A DNA stretch of 64,000 nt from contig JAVBXP010000015.1 of NCBI GenBank assembly GCA_030824495.1, positions 1-64,000 of the forward strand, read 5' to 3'. The notes under the pieces are model-generated. The model ran no database searches, was not told the origin of the DNA, and was given only the letters and a program-made list of their open reading frames with translations. The DNA is from a bacterium (GTDB lineage: Bacteria; Pseudomonadota; Alphaproteobacteria; Caulobacterales; Caulobacteraceae). Numbering within the stretch: position 1 is the stretch's first letter; each line of letters opens with the position of its first letter. Positions 21,003 to 29,790 of the stretch are shown piece after piece. Position numbers and translations under genes: made by a program.

Positions 21003-22844
21003 CTAGACCGTGGCGGCGTTCAGCACTTCCAGCACCGCCTCGCCGTAGCGTTCCAGCTTGCCCTCGCCGACGCCGGAAATCGCCGCGAGCGACGGCAGCG
21101 CCTTGGGCTTCTTGGCGGCGATCTCGGCCAGGGTGCGGTCGTGGAAGATCACATAGGGCGGCAGGTGCTGGCGCGCGGCCTCGTCGCGCCGCCAGGCGCG
21201 CAGGGCGTCGAACAGCGGCTGGTCGTGCGGCGCGATAACCGTCGTCGCGCTTGAACCGCTGGTCTTCTTGCGGGCGCGGCTGGAGCGGGCGCCCGGCTCG
21301 GGGTCGTCCATCCCCTTGCGCAGGGCGACCCGTCGCTCGCCGCGATAGACCGCCTTCACGCCCTCGATCTCGCCGAGGCCGATCAGCGGGTAGCCGTCCT
21401 CGTGGTTCTCGCGCAGCAGACCATCGAACAGCAGCTGATCGAACAGGTCGCGCCAACCGGCGGCGCTCAGCTCCTGGCCCACGCCGAAGGTCGATAGGCC
21501 GGCCTCGAACGCGGACGGCGTTTTCGTCTTGCCCAGCAGGTGATCGACCAGCCGCACCCGGCCGAACCGGCCGCCCATGCGATGCACGGCCGACAACGCC
21601 TTTTGGGCGGCCTCGGTGGCGTCTACGGTCTCGACGGTTCCGAGGCAGAGGTCGCATTGTCCGCAAGCATCGACCCCCTCCTCGCCGAAGTAGCGGCGCA
21701 CCGCGGCGGCGCGGCAGGAGCCGCCATCCAGCATGGCGTAGAGTTGGCGGACCTTGCGGCCCTGGACCTGTTTGACGCTCTCATCGACGTCGCGGCCGTC
21801 CAGGCGCCGGTACGCCCAAGCCATGTCGGAGGCGCCGTAGAGGGTGATGCCTTCGGCCGGATCGCCGTCACGCCCCGCGCGTCCGATTTCCTGCCAATAG
21901 GCTTCGATGGACGCCGGCGGATCGGCATGGATCACATAGCGGACATCGGGTTTATCGACGCCCATGCCGAAGGCGATGGTCGCCACCATCACCGCAGCAT
22001 CGGCTTCCAGGAACTTTTCCAGACGCTCGGCGCGCAGGTTCTTGTCGAGGCCGGCGTGATAGGCGAGCGCCGGAACGCCCTCGCCGCGCAAGGTCTCGGC
22101 CAGCTTGTCGACCCCGTCGCGCGAGCCAGCATAGATCACGCCCGAGCGGTCTGGCCGGGCCGCGACCAGTTCCAGCACCCGCTTGTGGCCGGCGCCGCGC
22201 TTGCGCTCAGCCGAGAGGGCGAGCTCGGGCCGGGCGAAGCTGGCGACGAACTCAGCGGAATCCTGCAGCCGCAGTTCGGTGCGGATGTCTTCGCGGGTCC
22301 GGGTGTCGGCGGTGGCGGTCACCGCCAGCCTTGGCACATTGGGGAAGATGTCGGCCAGGCGGCCCATCATCCGGTATTCCGGCCGGAAATCGTGGCCCCA
22401 TTGGCTGACGCAGTGAGCCTCGTCGATGGCGATCAGGGCCAGCGGCGTGCGCGACAGCCGCTCCAGCATCGAGGGCTGCATCAGGCCTTCGGGGGAGATG
22501 TAGAGGAGGTCCAGCTCGCCGCGCTCGATCCGCTCCCAGGTCTGGGCCCGTTCCCATGACTCGCCGGTGGAATCGATGCGGGCGGCCGCGACGCCCGATT
22601 GCTGCAGGCCCGCGACCTGGTCGGCCATCAGCGCGATCAGCGGTGAAACCACCAGGCCGAGGCCCGGCCGCATCATGGCGGGGATCTGATAGCAGACGCT
22701 CTTGCCGCCGCCGGTGGGCAACACCGCCATGGCGCTGCGTCCGGCCAGCACCTCGGTGATCACCTCGGCCTGGCGCCCCCGGAATTCGGCATGTCCGAAA
22801 GTGCGGCGCAGGATTTCCCGCGCTTCATTGAGGGAAGCAGGCAT
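21003..22844 (-). CDS. recQ: ATP-dependent DNA helicase RecQ
   Basis: 3'-5' superfamily 2 helicase for recombination and stalled-fork repair. The 613-residue product has Walker A AVLPTGGGKSVCYQIPA, the DEAH box IAIDEAHCVSQWGHDFRPEY, motif VI EIGRAGRDG, the zinc site (CRAAAVRRYFGEEG with CGQCDLC) and a C-terminal HRDC domain (HLPPYVIFHDRTLAEIA). I use the ATG giving MPASLNEAREILRRTFGHAE; an in-frame ATG at 22874 is possible, and neither has a clear ribosome-binding site. Confidence 0.96.
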   Translation of the reverse strand: MPASLNEAREILRRTFGHAEFRGRQAEVITEVLAGRSAMAVLPTGGGKSVCYQIPAMMRPGLGLVVSPLIALMADQVAGLQQSGVAAARIDSTGESWERAQTWERIERGELDLLYISPEGLMQPSMLERLSRTPLALIAIDEAHCVSQWGHDFRPEYRMMGRLADIFPNVPRLAVTATADTRTREDIRTELRLQDSAEFVASFARPELALSAERKRGAGHKRVLELVAARPDRSGVIYAGSRDGVDKLAETLRGEGVPALAYHAGLDKNLRAERLEKFLEADAAVMVATIAFGMGVDKPDVRYVIHADPPASIEAYWQEIGRAGRDGDPAEGITLYGASDMAWAYRRLDGRDVDESVKQVQGRKVRQLYAMLDGGSCRAAAVRRYFGEEGVDACGQCDLCLGTVETVDATEAAQKALSAVHRMGGRFGRVRLVDHLLGKTKTPSAFEAGLSTFGVGQELSAAGWRDLFDQLLFDGLLRENHEDGYPLIGLGEIEGVKAVYRGERRVALRKGMDDPEPGARSSRARKKTSGSSATTVIAPHDQPLFDALRAWRRDEAARQHLPPYVIFHDRTLAEIAAKKPKALPSLAAISGVGEGKLERYGEAVLEVLNAATV

Positions 22845-22937
22845 GGGCCGTACATAGCCATGCCCGCCGGTCATGGGGAGGGAAAGATGCTGCGGCCAAT
22901 GTCCTCTGGGGCGTTCGCCGCCGTTCCCCTTCCTCAA

Positions 22938-23053
22938 CAGTTCGTCATGGCCGGCCTCTTGAGCCGGCCATCCATAGACTCCGAGGTCGTGGGTTTGCCT
23001 GAAACGCGGGCGCGTATGGATCCCCGGGACAAGCGCCCGGGGATGACGAACTG
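22938..23053. repeat. 116-base structured palindromic element
   Basis: Terminal arms CAGTTCGTC (22938-22946) and GACGAACTG (23045-23053) enclose two perfect nine-base-pair hairpins: ATGGCCGGC/GCCGGCCAT (22947-22971) and ATCCCCGGG/CCCGGGGAT (23020-23044). The inner arms ATCCATA and TATGGAT also pair. It resembles alphaproteobacterial REP/RAYT-type intergenic repeats. It fills most of the gap between recQ and the D-aminoacylase gene. Confidence 0.75.
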
Positions 23054-23063
23054 GTGGGCCGAG

Positions 23064-24809
23064 CTACTCCGCCGCGATCGCCTGGGGCGCGGCCTGGGCG
23101 CCGCGCAGCAAGCGGCCGGGTAGGGCCCCTGTCGGTTCGCCGTCCAGATAGGTGATCTCGCCGGCGACGATGGTGGCCACATAGCCGTCGGCGCGCTGGA
23201 CCAGACGTCTGCCGCCCGCCGGCAGATCGTAGGCGACGGCCGGCGCTTTCAGCGTCAGGCCCTCATAGTCGATCACATTGAGGTCGGCGCGATAGCCGGG
23301 CTGGATCAGGCCGCGATCGTGCAGGCCGACCGCCTGGGCCGTGTCATGGGTCTGCATGCGGACCATGGCCTGAAGCGTCAGTTTTGGGCCGCGCGTGCGG
23401 TCGCGCGTCCAGTGGGTCAGGTTCGAGGTCGGGAATGAGCCGTCGCAAATCATGCCGACATGGGCGCCGCCATCGGAGAGCCCGGGCACGGTGTCGCGGT
23501 GGTTGAGCATCGCATAGGACGGGTCGAGCGAGCCGTCGGCATAGTTCAGGAAAGGCAGGTAGAGCATGCCGCGCCCTTCGTTCCGCAGCATGTGGTCGAG
23601 CGCCAGCTCTTGGGGCGGCACGCCGCGCGCCTGGGCCAGGACCGCGAGCGTTCGGTCAGGCGTCTGCTCGTAGTCAGGTTCGTCGCCCATCAGGAACATG
23701 ATGGGCCAGTTCTGGATCATATTGGTTCCGAGGCCCGGCGCCGGCTCAGGGCTTTCGGCCAACAGTCTGGCGCGGAAGGCGGGGTCGCGGAGATGGGCGA
23801 CCCGCTCGGCCAACGGCAGGCCGGCGATCTCGCCATAGGTGGCGTGCCGGCTGAACGGGTTCACCGTCAGCTCCAGGCCAAAGAGGATGCCCACCGGCCG
23901 CCCGGCGACCTGTCCGCGCATGGTCAGGCCGGCGTCATTGGCCTCCGAAAGCCGCTCCAGCAGGGTGCGCCACTGGTTCGGATAGCGGGGATTTTGCACC
24001 AGGGAGAATGACATCGGCCGGCCCGAGCGCTCGACGATCCGGCGCAGCATGGCGAACTCTTCCTCCGGTTCAGCGAAGTCGGAGACGAACTGCAGGGCGC
24101 CCTTGCCGGCGGCGGCGAGGCCTAGCGCGATGCCGGTCAGTTCGTCCTCCGAGGCGGTCAGGGTCGGGGTCGGCTGGCCGTCACTCGTGCGGTGGTTGAG
24201 CGTGCGGGAGGTGGAAAACCCGAGGGCTCCCGCCTCCATCGCGCCCTTGGCCAGGCTCGCCATGGCGGCGATGTCGGCCGGCGTGGCGTCCTCGCGATTG
24301 GCGCCGCGTTCGCCCATCACATAGACCCGCAAGGCGGCGTGCGGCAGCTGGGTCCCGATATCCACGTCGAAGCGCCGCGCCGCGAGGCTGTCGAGATAGT
24401 CGGGAAAGCTCTCCCAGTTCCAAGGCAGGCCCTCCGTCAGGACCGGGAAAGGGATATCCTCCACCCCTTCCATCAGCCGGATCAGCCGGTCGTGATCCTC
24501 GGGTTTGCAGGGGGCGAAGCCGACCCCGCAATTGCCCATGACCACCGTGGTGACGCCGTGCCAGGCCGAGGGCTGCATGTGGCCATCCCAGGTGGCCTGG
24601 CCGTCATAGTGGGTGTGGATGTCGACGAAGCCGGGGGTGACGATCTTGCCGCGTGCGTCGATCTCGCGCGCCCCGACGCCGCCTACCCGGCCGACGAGCG
24701 CGATGGCGCCATCCTTGACCGCGACGTCGGCCTCGAAAGGCGCGCCGCCCGAGCCGTCCACGAGCGTTCCACCCCGGATCACGAGGTCCCAAGCCCGTTC
24801 CATGGCCAT
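23064..24809 (-). CDS. N-acyl-D-amino-acid deacylase (D-aminoacylase, amidohydrolase family)
   Basis: A 581-residue metal-dependent amidohydrolase of the D-aminoacylase family. The N-terminal beta-sandwich begins DLVIRGGTLVDGSGG; the metal motif is GFVDIHTHYDGQATWD, followed by HGVTTVVMGNCGVGFAPC, which is typical of this group. Later marks are LSDGGAHVGMICDGS with the catalytic aspartate, and GYRADLNVIDYEGL at the C-terminus. Substrate specificity cannot be assigned; related proteins act on N-acyl-D-residues or similar amides. Two in-frame ATGs (24809, 24803) are possible. Confidence 0.9.
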   Translation of the reverse strand: MAMERAWDLVIRGGTLVDGSGGAPFEADVAVKDGAIALVGRVGGVGAREIDARGKIVTPGFVDIHTHYDGQATWDGHMQPSAWHGVTTVVMGNCGVGFAPCKPEDHDRLIRLMEGVEDIPFPVLTEGLPWNWESFPDYLDSLAARRFDVDIGTQLPHAALRVYVMGERGANREDATPADIAAMASLAKGAMEAGALGFSTSRTLNHRTSDGQPTPTLTASEDELTGIALGLAAAGKGALQFVSDFAEPEEEFAMLRRIVERSGRPMSFSLVQNPRYPNQWRTLLERLSEANDAGLTMRGQVAGRPVGILFGLELTVNPFSRHATYGEIAGLPLAERVAHLRDPAFRARLLAESPEPAPGLGTNMIQNWPIMFLMGDEPDYEQTPDRTLAVLAQARGVPPQELALDHMLRNEGRGMLYLPFLNYADGSLDPSYAMLNHRDTVPGLSDGGAHVGMICDGSFPTSNLTHWTRDRTRGPKLTLQAMVRMQTHDTAQAVGLHDRGLIQPGYRADLNVIDYEGLTLKAPAVAYDLPAGGRRLVQRADGYVATIVAGEITYLDGEPTGALPGRLLRGAQAAPQAIAAE

Positions 24810-24878
24810 CTCCCTGATCGTTCTTATCGACGTTGGAGAGATTACCGGCCCTGAGACGGGCTCAGGTCAAGGGCGCCC

Positions 24879-25355
24879 CTACGGCGCCACCTGCTCGCGC
24901 GGGCGTTCCGATTCCTTGGAAGCGCAGCCCTTGAGGGTCTTTCCGTCGTGGACGATCTCGGCGGCCAAGGGGAACTTCAGGTCCGACATGCCGTCGGAGC
25001 AGCCGGCTTGTTCGACCAGGGTCAGCTTGAGCGGCTTTCCGCCGATCACCGTCTCCCAGACCGCCTTGCCGTCCTGCATCACCGCGCCGTTGTTCGGGCC
25101 GGTCAGGTTCGTGGCTGGGTCCATCATGTTGAAGGCGATTTCCTTCTCGCGCACCTGCGCCGACCAGAAGGGTTCGGTGCCGAAGACGTGGAGATCGCCT
25201 TTGAACGCATCGGGCAGGGCCCCGGCGACCGCGGCTGGCGCGGCGCCGACCACCGGCGGCGCATCGGCTGGCGCGGACGCGGGTTTGCCGTCCGGCGCCT
25301 GGGGTTGGCAGGCGGCGAGGGCGAGCGCGGCGAGAATGGGGAGAGCATGTCGCAT
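24879..25355 (-). CDS. Lipoprotein of the COG3650 type
   Basis: A 158-residue protein with a lipoprotein signal (MRHALPILAALALAAC, Cys16), a proline/alanine-rich spacer and a compact domain starting FGTEPFWSAQV and ending with EQAGCSDGMSDLKFP and a short cysteine-containing tail. The FGTEPFW and CSDGMSD motifs are typical of the uncharacterised COG3650 family. It should sit in the envelope; function unknown. The ATG at 25355 gives the signal peptide directly. It is divergent from the DNA methyltransferase gene, 46 bases apart. Confidence 0.8.
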   Translation of the reverse strand: MRHALPILAALALAACQPQAPDGKPASAPADAPPVVGAAPAAVAGALPDAFKGDLHVFGTEPFWSAQVREKEIAFNMMDPATNLTGPNNGAVMQDGKAVWETVIGGKPLKLTLVEQAGCSDGMSDLKFPLAAEIVHDGKTLKGCASKESERPREQVAP

Positions 25356-25401
25356 GAAGGGCGTCCTTTCGCGGTGACCGAACGAAGGTAGAGTCGGCAT
25401 A

Positions 25402-26532
25402 ATGAGTCGGTCTCTCAACTTTTACGAGTTTTTCGCGGGCGGCGGCATGGCGCGCCTGGGCCTTGGCCCTGGCTGGAACTGTGCTTTCGCCAACGATTTC
25501 GACAGGTTGAAGGCCGCGACCTACCGCGCGAACTTCCCCGATGCGGCGGAGCACTTCCATGAAGGCGATGTCTGGAAGCTAGAGGCTGGGGCGCTCCCGC
25601 CGCGTGTGGACCTCGCTTGGGCGTCTTCGCCCTGCCAGGATTTCAGCCTCGCCGGCGCGCGGGCAGGCCTCGGCGGCGGCCGGTCCTCGGCCTTCTTCGG
25701 TTTCTGGCGGCTGATCGAGGCCTTGGGCGTCGATGGCCCTCGCGCGGTGGTGATCGAGAACGTGTCGGGCCTGCTGACCTCGCACGGCGGGGCCGACTTC
25801 GCCGCGCTCTGCCGCGCCCTGGCGGGCCAGGGCTATAACTTCGGCGCGCTTGAGATCGACGCCGGCCGGTTCGTGCCGCAGTCACGCCCCCGGGTGTTCG
25901 TGATCGCCACCCGCGAGCCGCCGCACCCGAGCCTGATCGGCGATAGCCCGTTCCAGACCCGTGCGGTGCGAGACGCCCACGCCCGGTTGCCGGAGGACCT
26001 CGCCGCCCGCTGGATCTGGTGGGGGCCGGAGGCTCCTTCTGTCCGCAATACCGACCTGGCCAGCCTGCTCGAACCTGACGCCGACGTTGTCTGGCACGAG
26101 GCCGCGCGCACCGAGCGCCTGCTCGACCTGATGGGCCCTCTGCATCGCGCCCGGATCGAGGCGGCGAAAAGCTCGGGGGCTCGGTCGGTGGGCGCGGTCT
26201 TCAATCGGATGCGAGTGGCCGACGGCAAGAAGGTGCAGCGTTCCGAGGTGCGGTTCGACGGTCTGGCCGGCTGCTTGCGCACGCCGCGCGGCGGGTCTTC
26301 GCGGCAAACCCTTGTGGTGATCGAAGGCGATCGGGTGCGGAGCCGGCTGCTCTCGCCGCGCGAAGGCGCGCGCCTGATGGGCCTGCCCGACAGCTATATC
26401 CTGCCGACCGCCGCGACCGGCGCCCTGCATGTCGCCGGCGACGGGGTCGTCGTTCCGGTCGTTCGGTGGTTGGCGGCGACCATTCTCGAGCCCTTGCTGG
26501 CGCCGGCCGGGGCCGCCGTCGCCGCCGAATAG
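25402..26532 (+). CDS. DNA (cytosine-5) methyltransferase
   Basis: A 376-residue C5-cytosine methyltransferase. Motif I is [17 protein letters not shown], the catalytic Pro-Cys-Gln is at residues 77-79 ([12 protein letters not shown]), motif VI is [10 protein letters not shown], motif VIII is [10 protein letters not shown], and the C-terminal motifs include RLMGLPDSY. The target-recognition region is around residues 230-300. No restriction endonuclease is adjacent, so it looks solitary, but a Vsr mismatch endonuclease is encoded 2.3 kb downstream on the same strand, as expected for a Dcm-like enzyme. The recognition sequence is not predictable here. Confidence 0.92.
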   Translation: MSRSLNFYEFFAGGGMARLGLGPGWNCAFANDFDRLKAATYRANFPDAAEHFHEGDVWKLEAGALPPRVDLAWASSPCQDFSLAGARAGLGGGRSSAFFGFWRLIEALGVDGPRAVVIENVSGLLTSHGGADFAALCRALAGQGYNFGALEIDAGRFVPQSRPRVFVIATREPPHPSLIGDSPFQTRAVRDAHARLPEDLAARWIWWGPEAPSVRNTDLASLLEPDADVVWHEAARTERLLDLMGPLHRARIEAAKSSGARSVGAVFNRMRVADGKKVQRSEVRFDGLAGCLRTPRGGSSRQTLVVIEGDRVRSRLLSPREGARLMGLPDSYILPTAATGALHVAGDGVVVPVVRWLAATILEPLLAPAGAAVAAE

Positions 26533-26629
26533 GCAAGCTCGGCGTTGCTCTAGAAGAAGTGCGCTTCCAAATCCCGTTCGGGGCCTTAGGTTAGCCGCTC
26601 ACGCTCCCAGCCAGAGACACGAGAGAGCC

Positions 26630-27613
26630 ATGGCCGACGCCTCCAACTACGACGCAGCCCGCCACAAGCGTTCCGGCCGCGGCAAAATCTTCGATTCTGT
26701 CATCGACCTGATCGGCGACACCCCGCTGGTCCGCCTACCGAACCTGACCAAGGCGCTGCAGCCCAAGGGCGAGGTCGTCGCCAAGCTCGAGTTCTTCAAC
26801 CCGCTGGCGTCGGTCAAGGACCGCATCGGCGTCGCCATGATCGAATGGCTTGAGGCCACGGGCCGGCTGAAGCCCGGCGGCTCCATCGTCGAGCCGACCA
26901 GCGGCAATACCGGCATCGCGCTCGCCTTCGTGGCCGCCTCCAAGGGCTATCCGATCACCCTGGTCATGCCCGAGAGCATGTCGATCGAGCGCCGCAAGAT
27001 GCTGCTGATCCTGGGCGCCAAGTTGGAGCTGACCCCCGCCGAACGCGGCATGGCCGGCGCCGTGGCCCGGGCCAAGGAAATTGTCGAAGCGACGCCGGGC
27101 GCGGTCATGCCTCAGCAGTTCGACAACGAAGCCAACCCGCTGATCCACCGGGTCTCCACGGCCGAGGAAATCTGGAACGACACCGACGGCCGCGTCGATG
27201 CGGTGGTGTCGGGCGTGGGCACCGGCGGCACCATCACCGGCATCGGCCAGGTGCTGAAGGCTCGCAAGCCCTCGGTGAAGATGGTCGCCGTGGAACCTGA
27301 ATCCTCGCCCGTCCTGTCTGGCGGCCAGCCGGCGCCGCACAAGATCCAAGGCATCGGCGCGGGCTTCGTCCCCTCGATCCTGGATCGCGGCGTGATGGAC
27401 GAGATCATCCAGGTCTCCAACGACGACAGCTTCGCCATGGCGCGGCGCATCGCCAAGGAAGAGGGCATTCCGGTCGGCATCTCATCGGGCGCGGCCCTGA
27501 CCGCGGCCTTCGACCTGGCTTCGCGGGACGAATACGCCGGAAAGCTGATCGTCGCGATCATCCCGAGCTTCGCCGAGCGCTACCTCTCGACGGCGCTGTT
27601 CGACGGGCTCTAG
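26630..27613 (+). CDS. cysK: Cysteine synthase A (O-acetylserine sulfhydrylase)
   Basis: PLP enzyme making cysteine from O-acetylserine and sulfide. The 327-residue product shows [13 protein letters not shown], the PLP lysine in [35 protein letters not shown], the [17 protein letters not shown] loop, and [10 protein letters not shown]. The start is the ATG in GAGAGAGCCATGG. The frame upstream is open into the methyltransferase gene but has no CysK similarity. The first 20 residues form a charged extension longer than in enterobacterial CysK. Confidence 0.95.
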   Translation: MADASNYDAARHKRSGRGKIFDSVIDLIGDTPLVRLPNLTKALQPKGEVVAKLEFFNPLASVKDRIGVAMIEWLEATGRLKPGGSIVEPTSGNTGIALAFVAASKGYPITLVMPESMSIERRKMLLILGAKLELTPAERGMAGAVARAKEIVEATPGAVMPQQFDNEANPLIHRVSTAEEIWNDTDGRVDAVVSGVGTGGTITGIGQVLKARKPSVKMVAVEPESSPVLSGGQPAPHKIQGIGAGFVPSILDRGVMDEIIQVSNDDSFAMARRIAKEEGIPVGISSGAALTAAFDLASRDEYAGKLIVAIIPSFAERYLSTALFDGL

Positions 27614-27628
27614 GCCCGTTCCAGCCAT

Positions 27629-28816
27629 ATGAAGATCGCAGTGGTGGGCTGCGGCGTCGCCGGCATGGCGGCGTCGCTGGCCCTGGCGCGTCGCGGCCAT
27701 CAGGTCGTCCTGCTGGAAGCCTTTTCCGCGCCGCGTCCGCTGGGGTCGGGCCTGCTGCTTCAGCCCTCAGGCCTGGCGGCGCTCAAGGCGCTGGGCCTGG
27801 CCGAGCCGGTGATCGCCCGTGGCGCGCGGGTTGACGCCCTGGACGGCCGGGACCTTTCGGGCCGGCCGATCATGGCCATGCGCTACGCCGACTGGCGCCC
27901 CGATGCGTTTGGCGTGGGCGTCCATCGCGCCACCTTGTTTGGCGTCTTGCATGAGGCCCTGGCCCCCGCCGGGGTCGAACTGCGCACCGGCGTCGAGATC
28001 GTCGGTTGGGAAGACGCTGAGGCTCCGCGCCTGATCGATGCGTCCGGCGGCTCGCACGGCCCCTTCGACTTGGTGGTGATCGCCGATGGCTCAGGCTCGC
28101 AGCTTCGCCGCCTGGTGCGCCCGAGGTCGAGGGCGCCGGTCTATCCTTGGGGCGCGGTCTGGGCGAATGCGCGTGATCCAGAGAGGGCCTTCGCCGGCGC
28201 GCTCACCCAGCGCTATGATCGGGCCAGCACCATGATGGGTGTGTTGCCGATCGGCTGCGGGCCGGCGGGCGACACGGATCTGGTGAGCTTCTTCTGGTCC
28301 TTGCCGGTGGCGCAGATGGACGAGTTCATGGCCGGGGATATCGCCGCATGGCGTACGCGGGCGCAGGCGATGTGGCCGCAGGCCGCGCCGATCCTGGCGC
28401 AGTTCCAGGACGCGGAGGCGTTCTCACGGGCGACCTATCGCGATGTTCGCACCGGCGGGTGGTCGAACGGCCGCTTCTTGCTGATCGGCGACGCCGCCCA
28501 TGGCGCTAGCCCGCAATTGGGCCAGGGCGCAAACCTTGGCCTCATCGACGCGGTGGAACTTGCTGAGCGCCTGACGCCGCAGGTGGCCAAGTCGGTCCGG
28601 GGATATCAACTGGCCCGGCGTCGCCATGCCGGCCTCTATCAGTTCATCTCGCGCTGGCTGACGCCGCTGTTCCAGTCGAGCGGCTGGGTTGGCCCCTTCG
28701 TGCGCGACTGGTTCTTCACGCCAGGGTCCAAGGCGCCGGGCGCGCGCCAGATCGCCGCCCACGTCCTGACAGGGACGCTGCGCCTTGGCCGGACGCCCAA
28801 GGTCCTGCGGCCATGA
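27629..28816 (+). CDS. FAD-dependent aromatic-type monooxygenase (PHBH/UbiH fold)
   Basis: A 395-residue single-component flavoprotein monooxygenase. The N-terminal FAD motif is IAVVGCGVAGMAASLALARRG; the middle DG-type motif is DLVVIADGSGSQLRR; the second FAD motif is LLIGDAAHGASPQLGQGANL. Relatives hydroxylate aromatic or related compounds; no pathway partner is present to define the substrate. It starts 15 bases after cysK. Its TGA overlaps the vsr ATG as ATGA at 28813-28816, so vsr is coupled to it. Confidence 0.9.
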   Translation: MKIAVVGCGVAGMAASLALARRGHQVVLLEAFSAPRPLGSGLLLQPSGLAALKALGLAEPVIARGARVDALDGRDLSGRPIMAMRYADWRPDAFGVGVHRATLFGVLHEALAPAGVELRTGVEIVGWEDAEAPRLIDASGGSHGPFDLVVIADGSGSQLRRLVRPRSRAPVYPWGAVWANARDPERAFAGALTQRYDRASTMMGVLPIGCGPAGDTDLVSFFWSLPVAQMDEFMAGDIAAWRTRAQAMWPQAAPILAQFQDAEAFSRATYRDVRTGGWSNGRFLLIGDAAHGASPQLGQGANLGLIDAVELAERLTPQVAKSVRGYQLARRRHAGLYQFISRWLTPLFQSSGWVGPFVRDWFFTPGSKAPGARQIAAHVLTGTLRLGRTPKVLRP

Positions 28817-29265
28817 CCGATGTCTTCTCCACGGAGAAGCGGTCGGCGGTGATGCGCCGGGTCAAGGGGCGCGACACGGCGCCGGAGCTGAAGGTGCGCA
28901 AGGCGCTGACCGCGCTTGGCGTCCGCTACCGCCTGAACCGCAAGGACCTGCCTGGCTCGCCCGATATCGTGATGGCAGGGCGGCGACTGGCGATCTTCGT
29001 TCACGGCTGTTTCTGGCACGGTCATGACTGCGCCCGAGGAAGCCGGGTGCCGAAGGCCAATCGGGACTATTGGCTGGCCAAGGTGGCGCGCAACAAGGCC
29101 CGCGACGCGGCGGCCGAGGCTGCGCTCACTCAGCAGGGCTGGCGGGTTGAGACGATCTGGGAGTGCGACCTGAAGGACGCCGAGGCGCTGCGGCTCAGGT
29201 TGAGGGCGTTGATCGGACCGCTCTCCCCGGCGAAAGCCGGGGCCCTAGCCGGCTCGCAAACCTAG
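28813..29265 (+). CDS. vsr: Very short patch repair endonuclease (Vsr)
   Basis: Nicks DNA beside T:G mismatches that arise by deamination of 5-methylcytosine. The 150-residue protein has MRRVKGRDTAPELKVRKAL, the catalytic Asp51 in LPGSPDIVM, and HGCFWHGHDC at 64-73 with His64, Cys66, His69, His71 and Cys73, plus Cys118 in IWECDLKD, consistent with the Vsr active site and zinc site. It is the natural partner of the cytosine methyltransferase at 25402-26532. The last 15 or so codons lie inside a palindromic repeat (29216-29324), so the tail PLSPAKAGALAGSQT is probably acquired sequence. Confidence 0.93.
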   Translation: MTDVFSTEKRSAVMRRVKGRDTAPELKVRKALTALGVRYRLNRKDLPGSPDIVMAGRRLAIFVHGCFWHGHDCARGSRVPKANRDYWLAKVARNKARDAAAEAALTQQGWRVETIWECDLKDAEALRLRLRALIGPLSPAKAGALAGSQT

Positions 29266-29324
29266 CTCGGGTTCAGTGTGCTCGGACGCCGCTTGGGTCC
29301 CGGCTTTCGCCGGGATGAGCGGTC
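29216..29324. repeat. 109-base structured palindromic element between vsr and the OsmC gene
   Basis: Terminal arms GACCGCTC (29216-29223) and GAGCGGTC (29317-29324) enclose two hairpins, CCCCGGC-GAAA-GCCGGGG (29225-29242) and TCCCGGC-TTTC-GCCGGGA (29298-29315). The type resembles the CCCCGGCGAAAGCCGGGG repeats dispersed in many alphaproteobacterial genomes. It overlaps the 3' end of vsr and ends 14 bases before the osmC-type stop. Confidence 0.75.
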
Positions 29325-29337
29325 TCGGAGGTGGGGC

Positions 29338-29790
29338 TCAGACCACCGTCACCTCGGTCTTCACGGAATTGGCGATGAAGCACTCCTCGTGCGCCTCGTG
29401 ATGCAGCTTGGCCAAGGCCTGCGCGTCCGGCGCCTCGCCGTCCCACTCGATCTGAGGCTTTAGCGTCACCCGCGTCACCGCCGCGCGACCTGGAGCGATC
29501 TCCTCCATCACGCCGGAGGCGTGGTCGCGATAGGAGGTGACGATGAAGCCGGCCAGCCGGGCCTTATGCAGGAAGGTCAGCATGTGACAGTTGGACAGCG
29601 CCGCCACGAACATCTCTTCCGGATCGACCGCTTCCTCGACCGCCCACTTGCCGACCACATGGGGCGAGGCCGAGGCTGGGACGATCAGCCCGCCGTCGAA
29701 ACTGATAACATGACCCCGGCTATAGCGGCCCTTGGCGAAGTCCTCGCCGTCCCGCAGGTTCCAGGCGACGTCGGCGGTGTAGCTCGCCAT
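29338..29790 (-). CDS. OsmC/Ohr family thiol peroxidase-like protein
   Basis: A 150-residue cytoplasmic OsmC-family protein; the family reduces organic hydroperoxides with two cysteines. Both expected cysteines are present: ALSNCHMLTFLHKA and EAHEECFIANSV. The helix MFVAALSNCHM and the final TEVTV strand are typical. Its ATG overlaps the acyl-CoA dehydrogenase TGA by one base (TGATG), so it is the last gene of that operon. A link to acyl-chain oxidative damage is inferred from context. Confidence 0.9.
   Translation of the reverse strand: MASYTADVAWNLRDGEDFAKGRYSRGHVISFDGGLIVPASASPHVVGKWAVEEAVDPEEMFVAALSNCHMLTFLHKARLAGFIVTSYRDHASGVMEEIAPGRAAVTRVTLKPQIEWDGEAPDAQALAKLHHEAHEECFIANSVKTEVTVV

Noticed and set aside
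25402..29265. Classical restriction-modification system
   Set aside because: No restriction endonuclease frame accompanies the methyltransferase; the nuclease present is Vsr, a repair enzyme.
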